A stretch of 64,000 nt of DNA from Pseudomonadota bacterium (GCA_027592275.1 JAQCKF010000001.1:186001-250000); one strand, 5' to 3'; shown: positions 44,173 through 53,810, counted from the first letter of the stretch. Notes: generated by a model from the letters alone, not told the origin. Translations and numbers: made by a program.

Positions 44173-45420
44173 TCAACTAGGTAAACAAGATTCCAGATCG
44201 AGAAGATCTGCTATGACTTCGCGACGTCTAACGACATGCGCGCTGTCTCCATCGACCATTATCTCGGCGACGCGTGGGCGTGTATTATAGTTCGAGCTCA
44301 TTACGAAGCCATAAGCACCGGCCGAGCGAACGGCTAACAAGTCACCTGCTGCCACTACTAACTCTCTGTCCTTGCCAAGAAAATCGGCTGACTCGCATAT
44401 TGGGCCAACAACATCGAAGTTAAGTGCGTCGCCACTTCTTTTGTTCACTGGAATAATCTCCTGCCAGGCGCTATACAGCGCGGGCCGCAATAGGTCGTTC
44501 ATTGCACCATCGACGATCGCGAAATTCTTATGTTCAGTGTTCTTTATGTACTCGACACGAGTCACGAAGATGCCAGCGTTTGCGGCGATTGAGCGCCCAG
44601 GCTCGACCATCAGAGTAAGGCCGCGATCGCTGAAACGACCTTTCACCGCGTCGATAAGTTCACAGGGCAGTGGTGGGCTCTCTGTGCCGTAGCTAACACC
44701 TAGTCCTCCTCCCATATCGAAGTGGCTCAAGTTGATACCTTCCTCGCTCAGGCGGTCTACCATGGTCAGCAGTCTATCGATTGCATCGAGGAAGGGTTCT
44801 ACGGAGGTAAGTTGCGAACCTATATGGCAGTCAATACCACATACTTTGATTCCTCCCATCTGCGCAGCGGCTCTATATACTTCTATCGCGCGATCAGTGG
44901 AGATTCCAAATTTGTTCTCTTTCAAGCCCGTCGATATATAGGGGTGGGTGCCGGCGTCTACATCAGGATTTACGCGCACAGATATCGAGGCCGGCAGATT
45001 AAGCCGCAGAGCCTCTTCATTGAGACGAGTTAACTCCGCCTCAGATTCCACGTTGAAACAGTGAATGCCAGCGTGCAGCGCCTGTTGAATTTCGGCTACA
45101 GTCTTGCCCAAACCAGAGAATATGACCTTCGCGGGATCACCGCCTGCTTGAAGAACGCGGCTGAGCTCGCCACCAGACACGATGTCGAATCCAGCACCCA
45201 TTCGGGCCAGGACATTCAATACCGCCAGATTGGAATTCGCCTTAACTGCGTAGCAGATCATATTCGGCAGCCCAGATAGTGCCGTTTCATAGGCCCTATA
45301 GTGGCGCTCGAGAGTGGCGCGGGAATAGATGAAACAGGGCGTGCCATGCTTTTCGGCAATCTCACAGACGGCTAATTCCTCTGCATAGAGTGCATCGCCT
45401 TTGTAATTAAAATAGTCCAT
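44173..45420 (-). CDS. lysA: Diaminopimelate decarboxylase
   Basis: Last step of lysine synthesis, PLP-dependent. 415 residues from ATG 45420 (MDYFNYKGDALYAEELAVCEIAEKHGTPCFIYSRATLERHY); the frame runs 40 codons further upstream, overlapping lptM, without conservation. The PLP lysine is in YAVKANSNLAVL near residue 60; GFDIVSGGEL near 80; HIGSQLTSVEPF near 200; VEPGRSIAANAG near 280; and the dimer-partner cysteine in GPICESADFLG near 345. Follows lptM and precedes dapF in the normal order. Confidence 0.95.
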   Translation of the reverse strand: MDYFNYKGDALYAEELAVCEIAEKHGTPCFIYSRATLERHYRAYETALSGLPNMICYAVKANSNLAVLNVLARMGAGFDIVSGGELSRVLQAGGDPAKVIFSGLGKTVAEIQQALHAGIHCFNVESEAELTRLNEEALRLNLPASISVRVNPDVDAGTHPYISTGLKENKFGISTDRAIEVYRAAAQMGGIKVCGIDCHIGSQLTSVEPFLDAIDRLLTMVDRLSEEGINLSHFDMGGGLGVSYGTESPPLPCELIDAVKGRFSDRGLTLMVEPGRSIAANAGIFVTRVEYIKNTEHKNFAIVDGAMNDLLRPALYSAWQEIIPVNKRSGDALNFDVVGPICESADFLGKDRELVVAAGDLLAVRSAGAYGFVMSSNYNTRPRVAEIMVDGDSAHVVRRREVIADLLDLESCLPS

Positions 45421-45464
45421 TCGTAGTTGGAGTCCAGTAGATGCGGGCCGCTGGCCCCTGTGGG

Positions 45465-45608
45465 CTATTTGCCCGAGATAAAATTCGAAGTAGCGAGCGC
45501 AGAGGGCTCTGGCCGAGTTAGGCCGCCTTTTTGTCCGCAATAGCTAAGGCTCAGCGTAAGGCTTGCCAGTACCAGAAGAGCAAAGAGTCTGTTGGTTTGA
45601 AATTTCAT
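45465..45608 (-). CDS. lptM: LptM-like small lipoprotein
   Basis: 47 residues from ATG 45608; a longer frame to 45647 is not needed. Signal peptide LFALLVLASLTLSLSYC with the acyl-cysteine in SYCGQKGGLTRPE near residue 24. The C-G-Q-K-G-x-L-x-x-P motif right after the lipid site is that of LptM (YifL), which helps mature the LptD outer-membrane LPS gate. Its place directly upstream of lysA is the conserved one in Pseudomonas and relatives. Standard annotation often misses it. Confidence 0.85.
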   Translation of the reverse strand: MKFQTNRLFALLVLASLTLSLSYCGQKGGLTRPEPSALATSNFISGK

Positions 45609-45948
45609 TTGGCGTAGCTTCGTATCTGAATAGCTGGAAAGCCGCAATTATAACGCCAGCGCAAATAGAAGCACAGGCTAAATTCCCATCAACGCTAGAG
45701 CTAGGTTGCACTGTCACCTTTTTGCACCCTGTCTCGGGGAATGGGCCGTTTGGTCTCTTCAACCTTGAAATATAGGGTCTAAGTGCCTATATTTGCGCAT
45801 CGTAATTTGCAGGGAACATTTGGGGTTAGTCCGCTAGATTTATCTCTAGAGGGTTCACACTGCTTTAAGAGCTTAGGGTAAGCTGCAGAGCTTTGCAGCA
45901 ACTCCTGCAATACTAACTAGATACGCAACTGTCAGGGTCTGAAAGTAG
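45609..45948. other. Intergenic region between lptM and the ABC operon
   Basis: 340 bases holding the divergent promoters for lptM-lysA and for the gldA-type operon. No frame on either strand has a ribosome site and family features; cyaY, often found here in Pseudomonas, is not present. A hairpin GCTGC-(8)-GCAGC at 45881-45898 lies 50 bases upstream of the ABC start and might act as a leader structure. Nothing else stands out. Confidence 0.5.
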
Positions 45949-46884
45949 ATGATTGAAATTAACAATTTAACAAAAAACTTCGACCAGTTTACCGCTATCG
46001 ATGACCTCAGCTTTACTGTGAAGGAAGGCGAGGTGCTCGGATTTCTTGGCCCGAATGGCGCGGGTAAGTCCACGACCATGAAACTAATCACTGGATTCCT
46101 TTCCCCTAGCCATGGCTCGGTAAGCATCGACGGCTTTGATATCAGATCGAGCCCAATCGAAGCGAAATCTCTTATGGGCTATCTGCCGGAGGGAGCGCCT
46201 TCTTACGGTGATATGACAACCTTGGAGTTTCTAAAATTTGTGGCGCAGATTCGAGGCTACCGAGGAGAAGAGATTTTGATGCGTGTAAAACGCGTGCTGG
46301 ATGAAGTAGAGCTCAACTCAGTCAGTCAGCAAACTATCGAAACCTTGTCCAAGGGTTTTAAGCGACGCGTAGGCCTAGCGCAGGCAATTATGCATGACCC
46401 TAAGGTACTAATCTTGGATGAACCTACCGATGGCCTCGACCCGAACCAAAAACACCATGTCCGCGAACTGATCAAGAATCTCGCCCGTGACAAAATCGTC
46501 ATAATCTCTACGCATATATTGGAAGAGGTGACCGCGGTATGCAGTCGCGCGATCATCATCGCCCAGGGCAGGATTGTCGCAGACGGTACTCCCGCTGAAC
46601 TTGAGGCGCGTTCAAAATACCATCAGGCGGTGAGTGTTCGTCTGAGCGAGAACTACGACCTGGCAGCTGACCTAACTGGCCTTGCTGACGTAGGTGATGT
46701 CGAGAAGGACAACGAAGACGATATGGTCTTTCGTATACTAGCCAACGGTGGTAATTCAATATTTTCTCAGGTATCGGAAATCGCACAGGCCAAGAATTGG
46801 CCGGTTACCGAGTTCCATGTCAGTCGAGGGCAACTTGAAGATGTGTTCAGAACAGTGACGCAGCAGAAACAGGGAGCGCAGTAA
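45949..46884 (+). CDS. GldA-like ABC transporter ATPase
   Basis: 311 residues. Walker A GPNGAGKSTTMKLITG at residues 36-50, Q-loop and LMGYLPEGAPSYGDMTTLEFL near 80, signature LSKGFKRRVGLAQAIMHDP near 135 (LSKG in place of LSGG), Walker B VLILDEPTDGLDPNQ near 157, His switch IIISTHILEEV near 190. A C-terminal regulatory region (215-311) is typical of ABC-2 exporters. The next two genes encode membrane parts of the GldF/GldG type, so this is the ATPase of that three-part system; in Bacteroidetes it supports gliding, in proteobacteria its cargo is unknown. Stop/start overlap one base with the next gene. Confidence 0.9.
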   Translation: MIEINNLTKNFDQFTAIDDLSFTVKEGEVLGFLGPNGAGKSTTMKLITGFLSPSHGSVSIDGFDIRSSPIEAKSLMGYLPEGAPSYGDMTTLEFLKFVAQIRGYRGEEILMRVKRVLDEVELNSVSQQTIETLSKGFKRRVGLAQAIMHDPKVLILDEPTDGLDPNQKHHVRELIKNLARDKIVIISTHILEEVTAVCSRAIIIAQGRIVADGTPAELEARSKYHQAVSVRLSENYDLAADLTGLADVGDVEKDNEDDMVFRILANGGNSIFSQVSEIAQAKNWPVTEFHVSRGQLEDVFRTVTQQKQGAQ

Positions 46885-47618
46885 TGGGGAATCTACTAAT
46901 TATCTTTAAGCGAGAACTACTAAGTTATTTTGCAACGCCATTGGCATATATTTTTATCGTCATTTTCCTGGTTGTGAATGGTTTCTTAACTTTCGATTTC
47001 GGCGGTTTTTACGCCAGAGGTCAAGCCGACCTGTTGCCGTTTTTTGCTTTTCATCCTTTTCTGTATTTGTTCATGGTGCCGGCCATTGCAATGACCATGT
47101 GGGCGGACGAAAGAAAAACAGGAACAATTGAACTGCTTCTAACGTTACCGATAAATCTCAGAGATGCAATTCTTGGAAAGTATCTAGCAGCATGGGCTTT
47201 AATAGGAATAGCTCTTTGTTTGACGTTTCCGATTTGGATAACAGCTAATTACTTAGGTGACCCGGACAATGGAGTTATATTTGCGGCATATGTTGGCAGT
47301 TGGTTCATGGCGGGAGCTTATCTAGCGATAGGTGCTTGTTTGTCAGCCTGTACTAAGAACCCCGTGATTGCATTCATACTCACAGTTACTATTTGTGTGA
47401 TTTTTGTACTGCTGGGCTATCCTTTTCTATTGGGCATGCTAACCGGCTGGGTTCCCCAGATTATTATTGACGCTATTTCATCAATGGGATTCTTAACTCA
47501 CTTTGACTCTATTTCCAAAGGGGTTTTCGATGTTCGTGACTTTTTGTTCTTCGGTGTGTTTATCGCAGCCTGGCTATTCGCCAGCGCAGTGGTAATCGAA
47601 CTTAAGAAAGCCAGTTAA
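46884..47618 (+). CDS. GldF-like ABC-2 permease
   Basis: 244 residues, six membrane helices: residues 12-32 (LLSYFATPLAYIFIVIFLVVNGF), 55-75 (HPFLYLFMVPAIAMTMW), 100-122, 135-160, 165-195 and 220-240. The motif MTMWADERKTGTIELLLTLPINLRDAILGKYLAAWAL is the conserved cytoplasmic coupling region of the ABC-2/GldF family. It overlaps the ATPase gene by one base and precedes the GldG-like gene by 14 bases. Transport substrate unknown. Confidence 0.9.
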   Translation: MGNLLIIFKRELLSYFATPLAYIFIVIFLVVNGFLTFDFGGFYARGQADLLPFFAFHPFLYLFMVPAIAMTMWADERKTGTIELLLTLPINLRDAILGKYLAAWALIGIALCLTFPIWITANYLGDPDNGVIFAAYVGSWFMAGAYLAIGACLSACTKNPVIAFILTVTICVIFVLLGYPFLLGMLTGWVPQIIIDAISSMGFLTHFDSISKGVFDVRDFLFFGVFIAAWLFASAVVIELKKAS

Positions 47619-47632
47619 GGAAGAGTAGACTT

Positions 47633-49591
47633 ATGAATATCAATTTTCTATTTTCTCGAATCGGATTGTTAGTTATTTCTGCAGGGCTGGTAATCTGTGT
47701 ATTGGTTATTAGTTCCTTGCCAAGCGTAAGGATCGACCTTACTCAGGATGATCTTTACTCACTCTCGCCGGGTACAAAAAATATTGTTGCCAATCTACAG
47801 GGCCCTCTGGAAATAATGTTCTTCTATTCGGAAAGCGCTACTGAAGATACTCCTCAAATTCGAACCTATGCAAATAGAGTTCAGGAGCTGCTGAGAGAAA
47901 TCGTGATCGCTAGTAACAATCGCATTAGCCTAAGTGTTATCGATCCTCAACCATTTTCCGAAGAGGAAGATTTGGCAACTCAGTTCGGCATTCAGGCAGT
48001 TCCGATCTCTCAGGGAGCCCCAGGCATATATTTTGGTTTGGTAGTAGCCCAGCCGGAGGATCGGGAGAACAATCCGCAGGGTAGGGCTGCTGAAACTTTG
48101 CCCCTAATTCGGCCTGAACTAGAGCAGTTTCTAGAATATGAATTCATGAAATTGATTACCAAAGTTAATCAGCCAGATTTACAATTAGTGGGTCTGCTAA
48201 CGGAATTGGACATTGATGGAGGCTTCGATCCGGTCGCCGGGCAAGCAACGCAGCAGTGGATGATCATGGATATCATCCGCCAGCTCTACGCTGTGCAACG
48301 AGTTGACAATTCAGCAGGGGAGATCGATGAAGAGATCGACATTCTGATGATCGTGCATCCGCAGGGCCTGTCAGAGCAAATGCTCTATGCGATCGATCAG
48401 TTTGTGATGCGTGGCGGGAAGACACTGGTCTTCCTAGATCCGAATGCGGATTCAATGGTCAGTCGCACACAGCAGGGCAATCTGATACCTGCCGGCATGA
48501 GCTCAGAATTACCGGGCCTGCTTGAGTCTTGGGGAATAGAATTTCCTGGCGATAAGGTGCTCACTGATAACGAGCTCGCACTGCGCGTATCTATGGGTCA
48601 GGGTCAACGTCCTATCGCTCACCTTGGTATGTTAGGTGCACAGCGAAATTTTCTGACGCAGAGTGACAGCGTAACGAGCCGTCTCGAGACTATTAATATG
48701 TCGTCCCCTGGTGTGATTCGTCACGCGGCAGGCGCCAGCACTCGCTTCGAGGCGTTGATAGTTTCATCGAGTGATTCGATGTTAATGGATGTCGGGCTGC
48801 TCGAGGATGTAACCGATCCATCTATTCTGTTCGATGAGTTTGTCTCTGAAGGCGTAAGCCATACCATAGCGGCGAGGATTAGCGGCGTCATAGAGACGGC
48901 GTTTCCTGATGGCAGGCCAATCGATCCAGTCGAAGTTACAGATGAAGAAGTCGATGAATCTGATTCAGAGATCACAGATGCAGTAGTGGTCGAGGAAGAA
49001 TCGGTCCCCGAGCACCTTAGTAGCTCAGATAGCGAAGTGAATATTTTGCTCTTTGCTGATACTGACATGCTCAGCGATAGGATGTGGGTCCAGGTCGGTC
49101 AATTTATGGGCCAGCGCATTCCTCGGCCATTTTCTAACAATGGCGATATGGTGATCAACGCACTAGATAACCTCAGCGGTGGTGCAGACCTCTCCAGCAT
49201 CCGCGGCCGTGGAACTTACTCGCGACCATTCACTAGAGTAATTCAATTACAGCGTCAGGCTGATGACCGTTTAAGAGTTGAAGAAGCTGAACTGCTTGAT
49301 CGTTTAGCCAAAGCTGAAGCGTCATTGGCGGAGTTAAACCAAGATGAGAATGGTGAATTAGTCGGCCAGGTAACACCTCAGATTCAAGCCGAGGTAGATC
49401 GGTTCAATGAACAGATGTTAGAAACCCGGCGTAGCCTTCGCGATGTGCAGTACCAGCTGACAGAAGACATTGAGCAACTTGGATCGAACCTCAAGCTGAT
49501 TAACACGGCTTTGATCCCCGTGCTGCTGAGTCTGCTAGCTCTGCTGCTGAGTTATCTGCGAGCACAGCGTCGCAAGACGGTACACGCCTAG
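47633..49591 (+). CDS. GldG-like ABC system membrane protein
   Basis: 652 residues: an N-terminal membrane helix (residues 8-30, LLVISAGLVICVLVISSLP), a large periplasmic domain, and a C-terminal helix (about 625-645, TALIPVLLSLLALLLSYL) with a basic tail. RIDLTQDDLYSLSPGTKNIVANLQGPLEIMFFYS is the typical GldG opening, and MRGGKTLVFLDPNAD near 262 belongs to its ABC-type uncharacterised domain (PF09822). Residues 545-610 are a coiled coil (LLDRLAKAEASLAEL). An acidic insert (VTDEEVDESDSEITDAVVVEEE) near 435-455 is likely disordered. Completes the gldA-F-G operon. Confidence 0.88.
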   Translation: MNINFLFSRIGLLVISAGLVICVLVISSLPSVRIDLTQDDLYSLSPGTKNIVANLQGPLEIMFFYSESATEDTPQIRTYANRVQELLREIVIASNNRISLSVIDPQPFSEEEDLATQFGIQAVPISQGAPGIYFGLVVAQPEDRENNPQGRAAETLPLIRPELEQFLEYEFMKLITKVNQPDLQLVGLLTELDIDGGFDPVAGQATQQWMIMDIIRQLYAVQRVDNSAGEIDEEIDILMIVHPQGLSEQMLYAIDQFVMRGGKTLVFLDPNADSMVSRTQQGNLIPAGMSSELPGLLESWGIEFPGDKVLTDNELALRVSMGQGQRPIAHLGMLGAQRNFLTQSDSVTSRLETINMSSPGVIRHAAGASTRFEALIVSSSDSMLMDVGLLEDVTDPSILFDEFVSEGVSHTIAARISGVIETAFPDGRPIDPVEVTDEEVDESDSEITDAVVVEEESVPEHLSSSDSEVNILLFADTDMLSDRMWVQVGQFMGQRIPRPFSNNGDMVINALDNLSGGADLSSIRGRGTYSRPFTRVIQLQRQADDRLRVEEAELLDRLAKAEASLAELNQDENGELVGQVTPQIQAEVDRFNEQMLETRRSLRDVQYQLTEDIEQLGSNLKLINTALIPVLLSLLALLLSYLRAQRRKTVHA

Positions 49592-49653
49592 GCGTCTAAG
49601 TTGAACGATTGAATTGGAATCTGGCTGATGCGTTTCAGGGAAGGAAGAAATGG

Positions 49654-49680
49654 AAGTAGCATCGCACAACGGTGCTACTT
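49654..49680. terminator. Hairpin between convergent gldG-like and kinase genes
   Basis: AAGTAGCATCG-CACAA-CGGTGCTACTT, an 11-pair stem with one G-T pair and a five-base loop. It overlaps the stop codon of the - strand kinase gene (49675-49677) and lies 62 bases past the + strand gene. Downstream on the - strand the sequence is pyrimidine-rich with short T clusters, so it may terminate the kinase transcript, and possibly both. Confidence 0.6.
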
Positions 49681-51006
49681 ATCCATCGGCTCTTCGAGCA
49701 GTGGGTGTGGCGGTAGTTTCACTTTGATGTGTGTCCCCTCCCCAAGCTGACTTTGGATAATGAGCTCGCCGCCGTGAGCCTTTGCGATGAGCCGGCACAG
49801 ATAGAGGCCTAGCCCAAAGCCACCAGTATTTCGTTGCCTGGAACTGTCGGCGCGATAGAAAGGTTCACTGATCTGCGACAAGTGTTCTTCTGCGATACCC
49901 TCTCCGTTATCTTCAACCTCTAAATGGGTGAAATCGCCGTTAAAACTCACTCGCACGACAATCGGATTGCCTTCGCCATGTCTTATTGCGTTGTTGACTA
50001 GGTTGGTAATTAGTAGGCGAACGCGCAAATTATCTATGACAATCTCACGATCTTCTGTTGGTAGTTCTAACTCTACCCCACCGGGGTAGCTCTCGAACTG
50101 CTCACAGACGCCTTCGACGAAGGCGGCAATCGGAGTGGGCTCAGCAGTTAGCACCGCGTGTTCTTCGTTGAGCCTTTCGGCTTCGATAAGATCTGTGATC
50201 AGTAATTCAATCTCCTGAATGTCTTCCTTTAGCTGATCCTTCTCCTGGCTCTCCGGCATGAACTCCAGGCGTAATTTTGCCTTGGTTATGGGGGTGCGTA
50301 GCTCGTGACTAATAGCGAGGAGTAGCTGGCGTTTAGCTTCTAACATCGATTGCAGTGAGTCCGCCATGTGGTTGATGCTATCGGTTAGCTCTCCGAGTTC
50401 ATCTTGCCGATTGCTCTTTACGCGAAAGCTTAGATCACCAAGACGAATTCGTTCGGCACCTTTTCTTAGCAGGCGCACAGGGTCGAGCAACTTATTGACC
50501 ATGAAGTAGTTGAGGAACAAGACGATACTGGCCAATGCGACACCGATATAGAGTACGATATAGTTCGAGTTATTGTTGTTTAGAGAGCGTTGGTAGAGGT
50601 AGAAATCGTAGCCGCCACGCTGCACCATAATAATGTCTTCACTATTAATAGAGCGAACCTCGGCATCAGCCGTTAGGGTTCGATTAAAAACAGATTGCTC
50701 GACTGGGAGTCGGTATTCGTTGTCGGAGCTCCAGCGCATGATCGGATTGTTAATAGCGATGCTCCAATCTAATTCTTCTGCAAGTCGAATCGCGTTGTTC
50801 AGGTTTGGAGGCGTGCCTATGTCTTCGATGATCGATTCGATGTTACGAGTAAAAAAGTCGGGGATGGCATCAATTGTGTTGTTGTTCTGACTAACTGTGC
50901 GCAGGGAGATGGAGAAGATAGCGAAGAAGAGAATCACGGTAACGCCAAATATGAAGAGCAGGCGAACAAAAAGCGATCGCCTGACTACTTGAACCAATGT
51001 GGTCAT
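49675..51006 (-). CDS. EnvZ/CpxA-type sensor histidine kinase
   Basis: 443 residues from ATG 51006, whose ATGA overlaps the upstream regulator's stop. Membrane helix at residues 12-33 (LLFIFGVTVILFFAIFSIS), a periplasmic sensor of about 115 residues without known domain, a second helix near 150-172 (YIVLYIGVALASIVLFLNYFM), HAMP (LLDPVRLLRKGAERIRLGDLSFRV), the phosphohistidine box LAISHELRTPITKAKLRLEFM near 235, and the ATPase with N box LVNNAIRHGEGN, G1 VEDNGEGIAEEH and G2 GGFGLGLYLCRL. It fits the RstB/CpxA branch of OmpR-type kinases. Signal unknown; position beside the gld operon suggests an envelope cue. Confidence 0.9.
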   Translation of the reverse strand: MTTLVQVVRRSLFVRLLFIFGVTVILFFAIFSISLRTVSQNNNTIDAIPDFFTRNIESIIEDIGTPPNLNNAIRLAEELDWSIAINNPIMRWSSDNEYRLPVEQSVFNRTLTADAEVRSINSEDIIMVQRGGYDFYLYQRSLNNNNSNYIVLYIGVALASIVLFLNYFMVNKLLDPVRLLRKGAERIRLGDLSFRVKSNRQDELGELTDSINHMADSLQSMLEAKRQLLLAISHELRTPITKAKLRLEFMPESQEKDQLKEDIQEIELLITDLIEAERLNEEHAVLTAEPTPIAAFVEGVCEQFESYPGGVELELPTEDREIVIDNLRVRLLITNLVNNAIRHGEGNPIVVRVSFNGDFTHLEVEDNGEGIAEEHLSQISEPFYRADSSRQRNTGGFGLGLYLCRLIAKAHGGELIIQSQLGEGTHIKVKLPPHPLLEEPMDK

Positions 51007-51701
51007 ATTTGCTCGCCGACAAAAGTATAACCGCGACCCCACACGGTCTTAATGAACCGCGGAGTTTTCGACGTGTCATTTAACTTGTGTCGCAAGCGGC
51101 TCACCAGAGTGTCTACGGCTCGAGAAAAGAGTTCAGCGTCAATGCCGCGTAAGCGATTCATAAGTTCGTCGCGCGTAAATGTCTTGTTGGGAAACTGCAT
51201 AAAAAGTATGAGTAGTTCATATTCCATAGTGGTTAGATCAAGCACTTCAGAATCGAGCTTAACTTCTCGGCGCGAGGAATCGACCTCGAGGCCATTGATA
51301 TTCTTTATCTCGCGTAGACTATTGTCATCGCTGCTGCGACGAAGAATATTGTGAATTCTAGCGACAAGTTCTCGCGGCTCAAATGGTTTGGGTAGATAGT
51401 CGTCCGCGCCAAGTTCAAGCCCGACAATTCTATCAGTGACTCCGGCGTGTGCGGTTAACATTAGAATCGGTAGCTGACCGAAAATGGAAGACTTGGCACG
51501 AATCTCTCGACATATCTCAAATCCGTCTTTTTCTGGAAGCATCACATCGAGTATTAGCAGATCGGGTTTTAGCTTTTTTAACAATTCAAAACCCTTGCTC
51601 GGGGTTAAGGCTACGTGAGCCTGCATATCGTATCTCTCGAGATACTGAGTGAGCAGTTGGCCTAAGTTCTCATCGTCATCAATTATTAATATTTGTTTCA
51701 T
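51003..51701 (-). CDS. OmpR-family response regulator
   Basis: 232 residues from ATG 51701 (GGAAG seven bases upstream); a longer frame to 51779 is unsupported. Receiver at residues 1-118: MKQILIIDDDENLGQLL with the acid pair, phosphoacceptor Asp in LLILDVMLPEKDGFEI near 52, Thr in LMLTAHAG near 83, Lys in YLPKPFEPREL near 104. The winged-helix domain from about 130 contains LDLTTMEYELLILFMQFPNKTFTRDELMNRLRG and ends KTVWGRGYTFVGEQI. It drives transcription after phosphorylation by the coupled kinase. Closest in form to RstA/CpxR. Confidence 0.93.
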   Translation of the reverse strand: MKQILIIDDDENLGQLLTQYLERYDMQAHVALTPSKGFELLKKLKPDLLILDVMLPEKDGFEICREIRAKSSIFGQLPILMLTAHAGVTDRIVGLELGADDYLPKPFEPRELVARIHNILRRSSDDNSLREIKNINGLEVDSSRREVKLDSEVLDLTTMEYELLILFMQFPNKTFTRDELMNRLRGIDAELFSRAVDTLVSRLRHKLNDTSKTPRFIKTVWGRGYTFVGEQI

Positions 51702-51905
51702 TACAGCTTCCGACTTACGTTGCCCCTCTGGAATAGCGAGGCAATCCTCAATAGTACGAATATGGGAACCATCGATCAAGTCTACTGCCGCGTCGAACTC
51801 ACTCTATGTCGCTATATTCGTGTAATACCGCTCCACAGGGCCCAAGAATAGCGTCAAACTGGTGTATGATGTGCCGCTTCGCATTTCCATGGGCTTTTGG
51901 GCGCA

Positions 51906-53810
51906 ATGATCTCTCTAAACAACATTATGCTGATGCGTGGCAGTCAAATTCTGCTGCGCCATGTCTCCTTAGTTATCCACAAGGGGCAGCGAACAGGGAT
52001 CATTGGCCGTAATGGCTGTGGCAAGACCAGCCTGTTTCGAGCATTGAGTGGCGATATCGCACTGGAAGAGGGTGAGATCGAGATGCCGAACGGCCTGCGC
52101 CGGTCGTCGATGGCTCAGGAGACGCCAGGTAGCAGCCGCAGCGCGCTCGATTTCGTGCTGGATGCGCATGTTGATTTTCGTCGATTGGAAGAATCTATTA
52201 AGCAGGCCGAAGTCAGTGGCAACGATCTGCTGCTGGCCGAGCTATTTGGCAAATTGGAGGAGATAGATGGCTACGACATCACTCACCGCGCCGAAAGGTT
52301 GCTCTCAGGTCTAGGGTTTGCCGTTGATGAATTCGATAGGCCAGTCAGCAATTTTTCTGGAGGTTGGCGTGTTCGCCTAAATCTAGCCGCCGCGTTAATG
52401 TGTCCATCCGATCTATTGATGCTAGATGAACCAACCAACCACCTAGATTTAGAGGCGACGGTCTGGTTGGAGCAATGGCTGCAAGGTTATCAGGGTACGA
52501 TCTTGCTGATCTCTCACGATAGAACTTTCTTGGATAGTGTGATCAATAATGTCATCAGTTTCGACAACGGTGGACTAGACTCCTATAAGGGCAACTATAG
52601 TTCCTATGAGAAACAACGAGCCGAAAGGATGGCGCTGCAGCAGGCCTTATTCGTAAAGCAGCAAAGAAGGAAATCAGAAATCCAGGATTTCGTGCGCCGC
52701 TTCAGCGCCAAGGCCACGAAGGCGAAACAGGCTCAGAGCCGATTGAAAGAATTGCACCGAATGGAAGATATTGCCCCGGCGCATGTGGACTCTCCGTTTC
52801 GTTTTCAGTTTCCAGAATTAGACGAGCCATCCAGCTACCTTCTGCAGATGGATTCTTTGAGCATTGGCTTCGATAAGCCGCTTGTGGACAAAATCGAATT
52901 GAGTGTCCGCTCTGAGTCGCGCTTCGGTTTGCTTGGATTTAATGGCAGTGGTAAGTCGACGCTATTAAAAGTCCTTTCCGGTCAGATGCAGCAACTCGGT
53001 GGAGATATCATTCGATCGAAGAAGCTGAAGATTGGCTATTTTGCACAGCATCAGGTCGACGAGCTAGATCAACAGGCGACGCCGATAGAGCTCATTCAAA
53101 AGGAAGAGGGCCATGCGACCGAGCAGCAGATTAGAGACTATCTCGGTGGGTTCGATTTCCGTGGAGCTCGAGTTAGCGAAACCATTAAAAATTTCTCGGG
53201 CGGCGAGAAGGCGCGTCTAGCGCTGGCTAAAGTTGCTTGGCAGAAGCCCAATCTACTCTTGCTAGACGAGCCTACTAACCACTTAGACCTCGAAATGTGT
53301 CATGCGCTCACTGTGGCGTTGCAGAGCTATCAGGGTGCGATGGTTGTCGTTTCACACGATCGTCATCTCTTAGTAAATACAGTGGATGAATTCTATTCAA
53401 TACACAAAGGTGTTTTCGCCGAATTCAAGGGCGACCTCAAGGACTATGAGAAGTGGTTGAGCACGCAAACTTTCTCTGACTTTGACGCTAAGGAGGAATC
53501 TGCGGAAGCGACAAGTGCTACAGCACCGCCGAAGCTGGATAAGAAAGAGAAGCGTCAGCAGGCGGCAGATCGTCGCGAAAAATTGGCACCCCTGAGCAAG
53601 CAAGAGAGACGTCTCGAGGCGGAGATCGAGAAGATTCAATCGAAGTTGACGAAGATTGAATCTTCGCTTGGTGATGAGAGCATGTATCTCGAAGCAAACA
53701 AGAACGAGCTGAACGCGCTAATCCAAGAGCAGGGTGCGCTTAAGTCGAAACTAGCGAGTAGCGAGGAAGCGTGGCTAGAAGTTCAGGAAGAGATCGCTAA
53801 CTACAGCTAG
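51906..53810 (+). CDS. ABC-F ATPase, YheS type
   Basis: 634 residues from ATG 51906 (MISLNNIMLMRGSQILL); a TTG nine bases upstream is less good. Two ABC cassettes without membrane spans: the first with Walker A GRNGCGKTSLFRALSG near 35, signature NFSGGWRVRL near 155 and LMLDEPTNHLDLEA; the linker with the P-site motif QQALFVKQQRRKSEIQDFVRRFSAKATKAKQAQSRLKEL near 245-285; the second with GFNGSGKSTLLKVLSG near 345 and NFSGGEKARLALAKVAW near 430. The C-terminal coiled coil (540-634) resembles E. coli YheS. ABC-F proteins act on the ribosome E/P site, easing stalls or protecting from antibiotics. Confidence 0.92.
   Translation: MISLNNIMLMRGSQILLRHVSLVIHKGQRTGIIGRNGCGKTSLFRALSGDIALEEGEIEMPNGLRRSSMAQETPGSSRSALDFVLDAHVDFRRLEESIKQAEVSGNDLLLAELFGKLEEIDGYDITHRAERLLSGLGFAVDEFDRPVSNFSGGWRVRLNLAAALMCPSDLLMLDEPTNHLDLEATVWLEQWLQGYQGTILLISHDRTFLDSVINNVISFDNGGLDSYKGNYSSYEKQRAERMALQQALFVKQQRRKSEIQDFVRRFSAKATKAKQAQSRLKELHRMEDIAPAHVDSPFRFQFPELDEPSSYLLQMDSLSIGFDKPLVDKIELSVRSESRFGLLGFNGSGKSTLLKVLSGQMQQLGGDIIRSKKLKIGYFAQHQVDELDQQATPIELIQKEEGHATEQQIRDYLGGFDFRGARVSETIKNFSGGEKARLALAKVAWQKPNLLLLDEPTNHLDLEMCHALTVALQSYQGAMVVVSHDRHLLVNTVDEFYSIHKGVFAEFKGDLKDYEKWLSTQTFSDFDAKEESAEATSATAPPKLDKKEKRQQAADRREKLAPLSKQERRLEAEIEKIQSKLTKIESSLGDESMYLEANKNELNALIQEQGALKSKLASSEEAWLEVQEEIANYS

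Noticed and set aside
45563-45775. 70-codon + strand frame upstream of the ABC operon
   Set aside because: It overlaps lptM on the other strand, has no ribosome site and no family features; not CyaY.
51806-52012. 68-codon frame overlapping the ABC-F start
   Set aside because: Out-of-frame shadow of the ABC-F gene with Cys/Trp-rich, unlikely composition.
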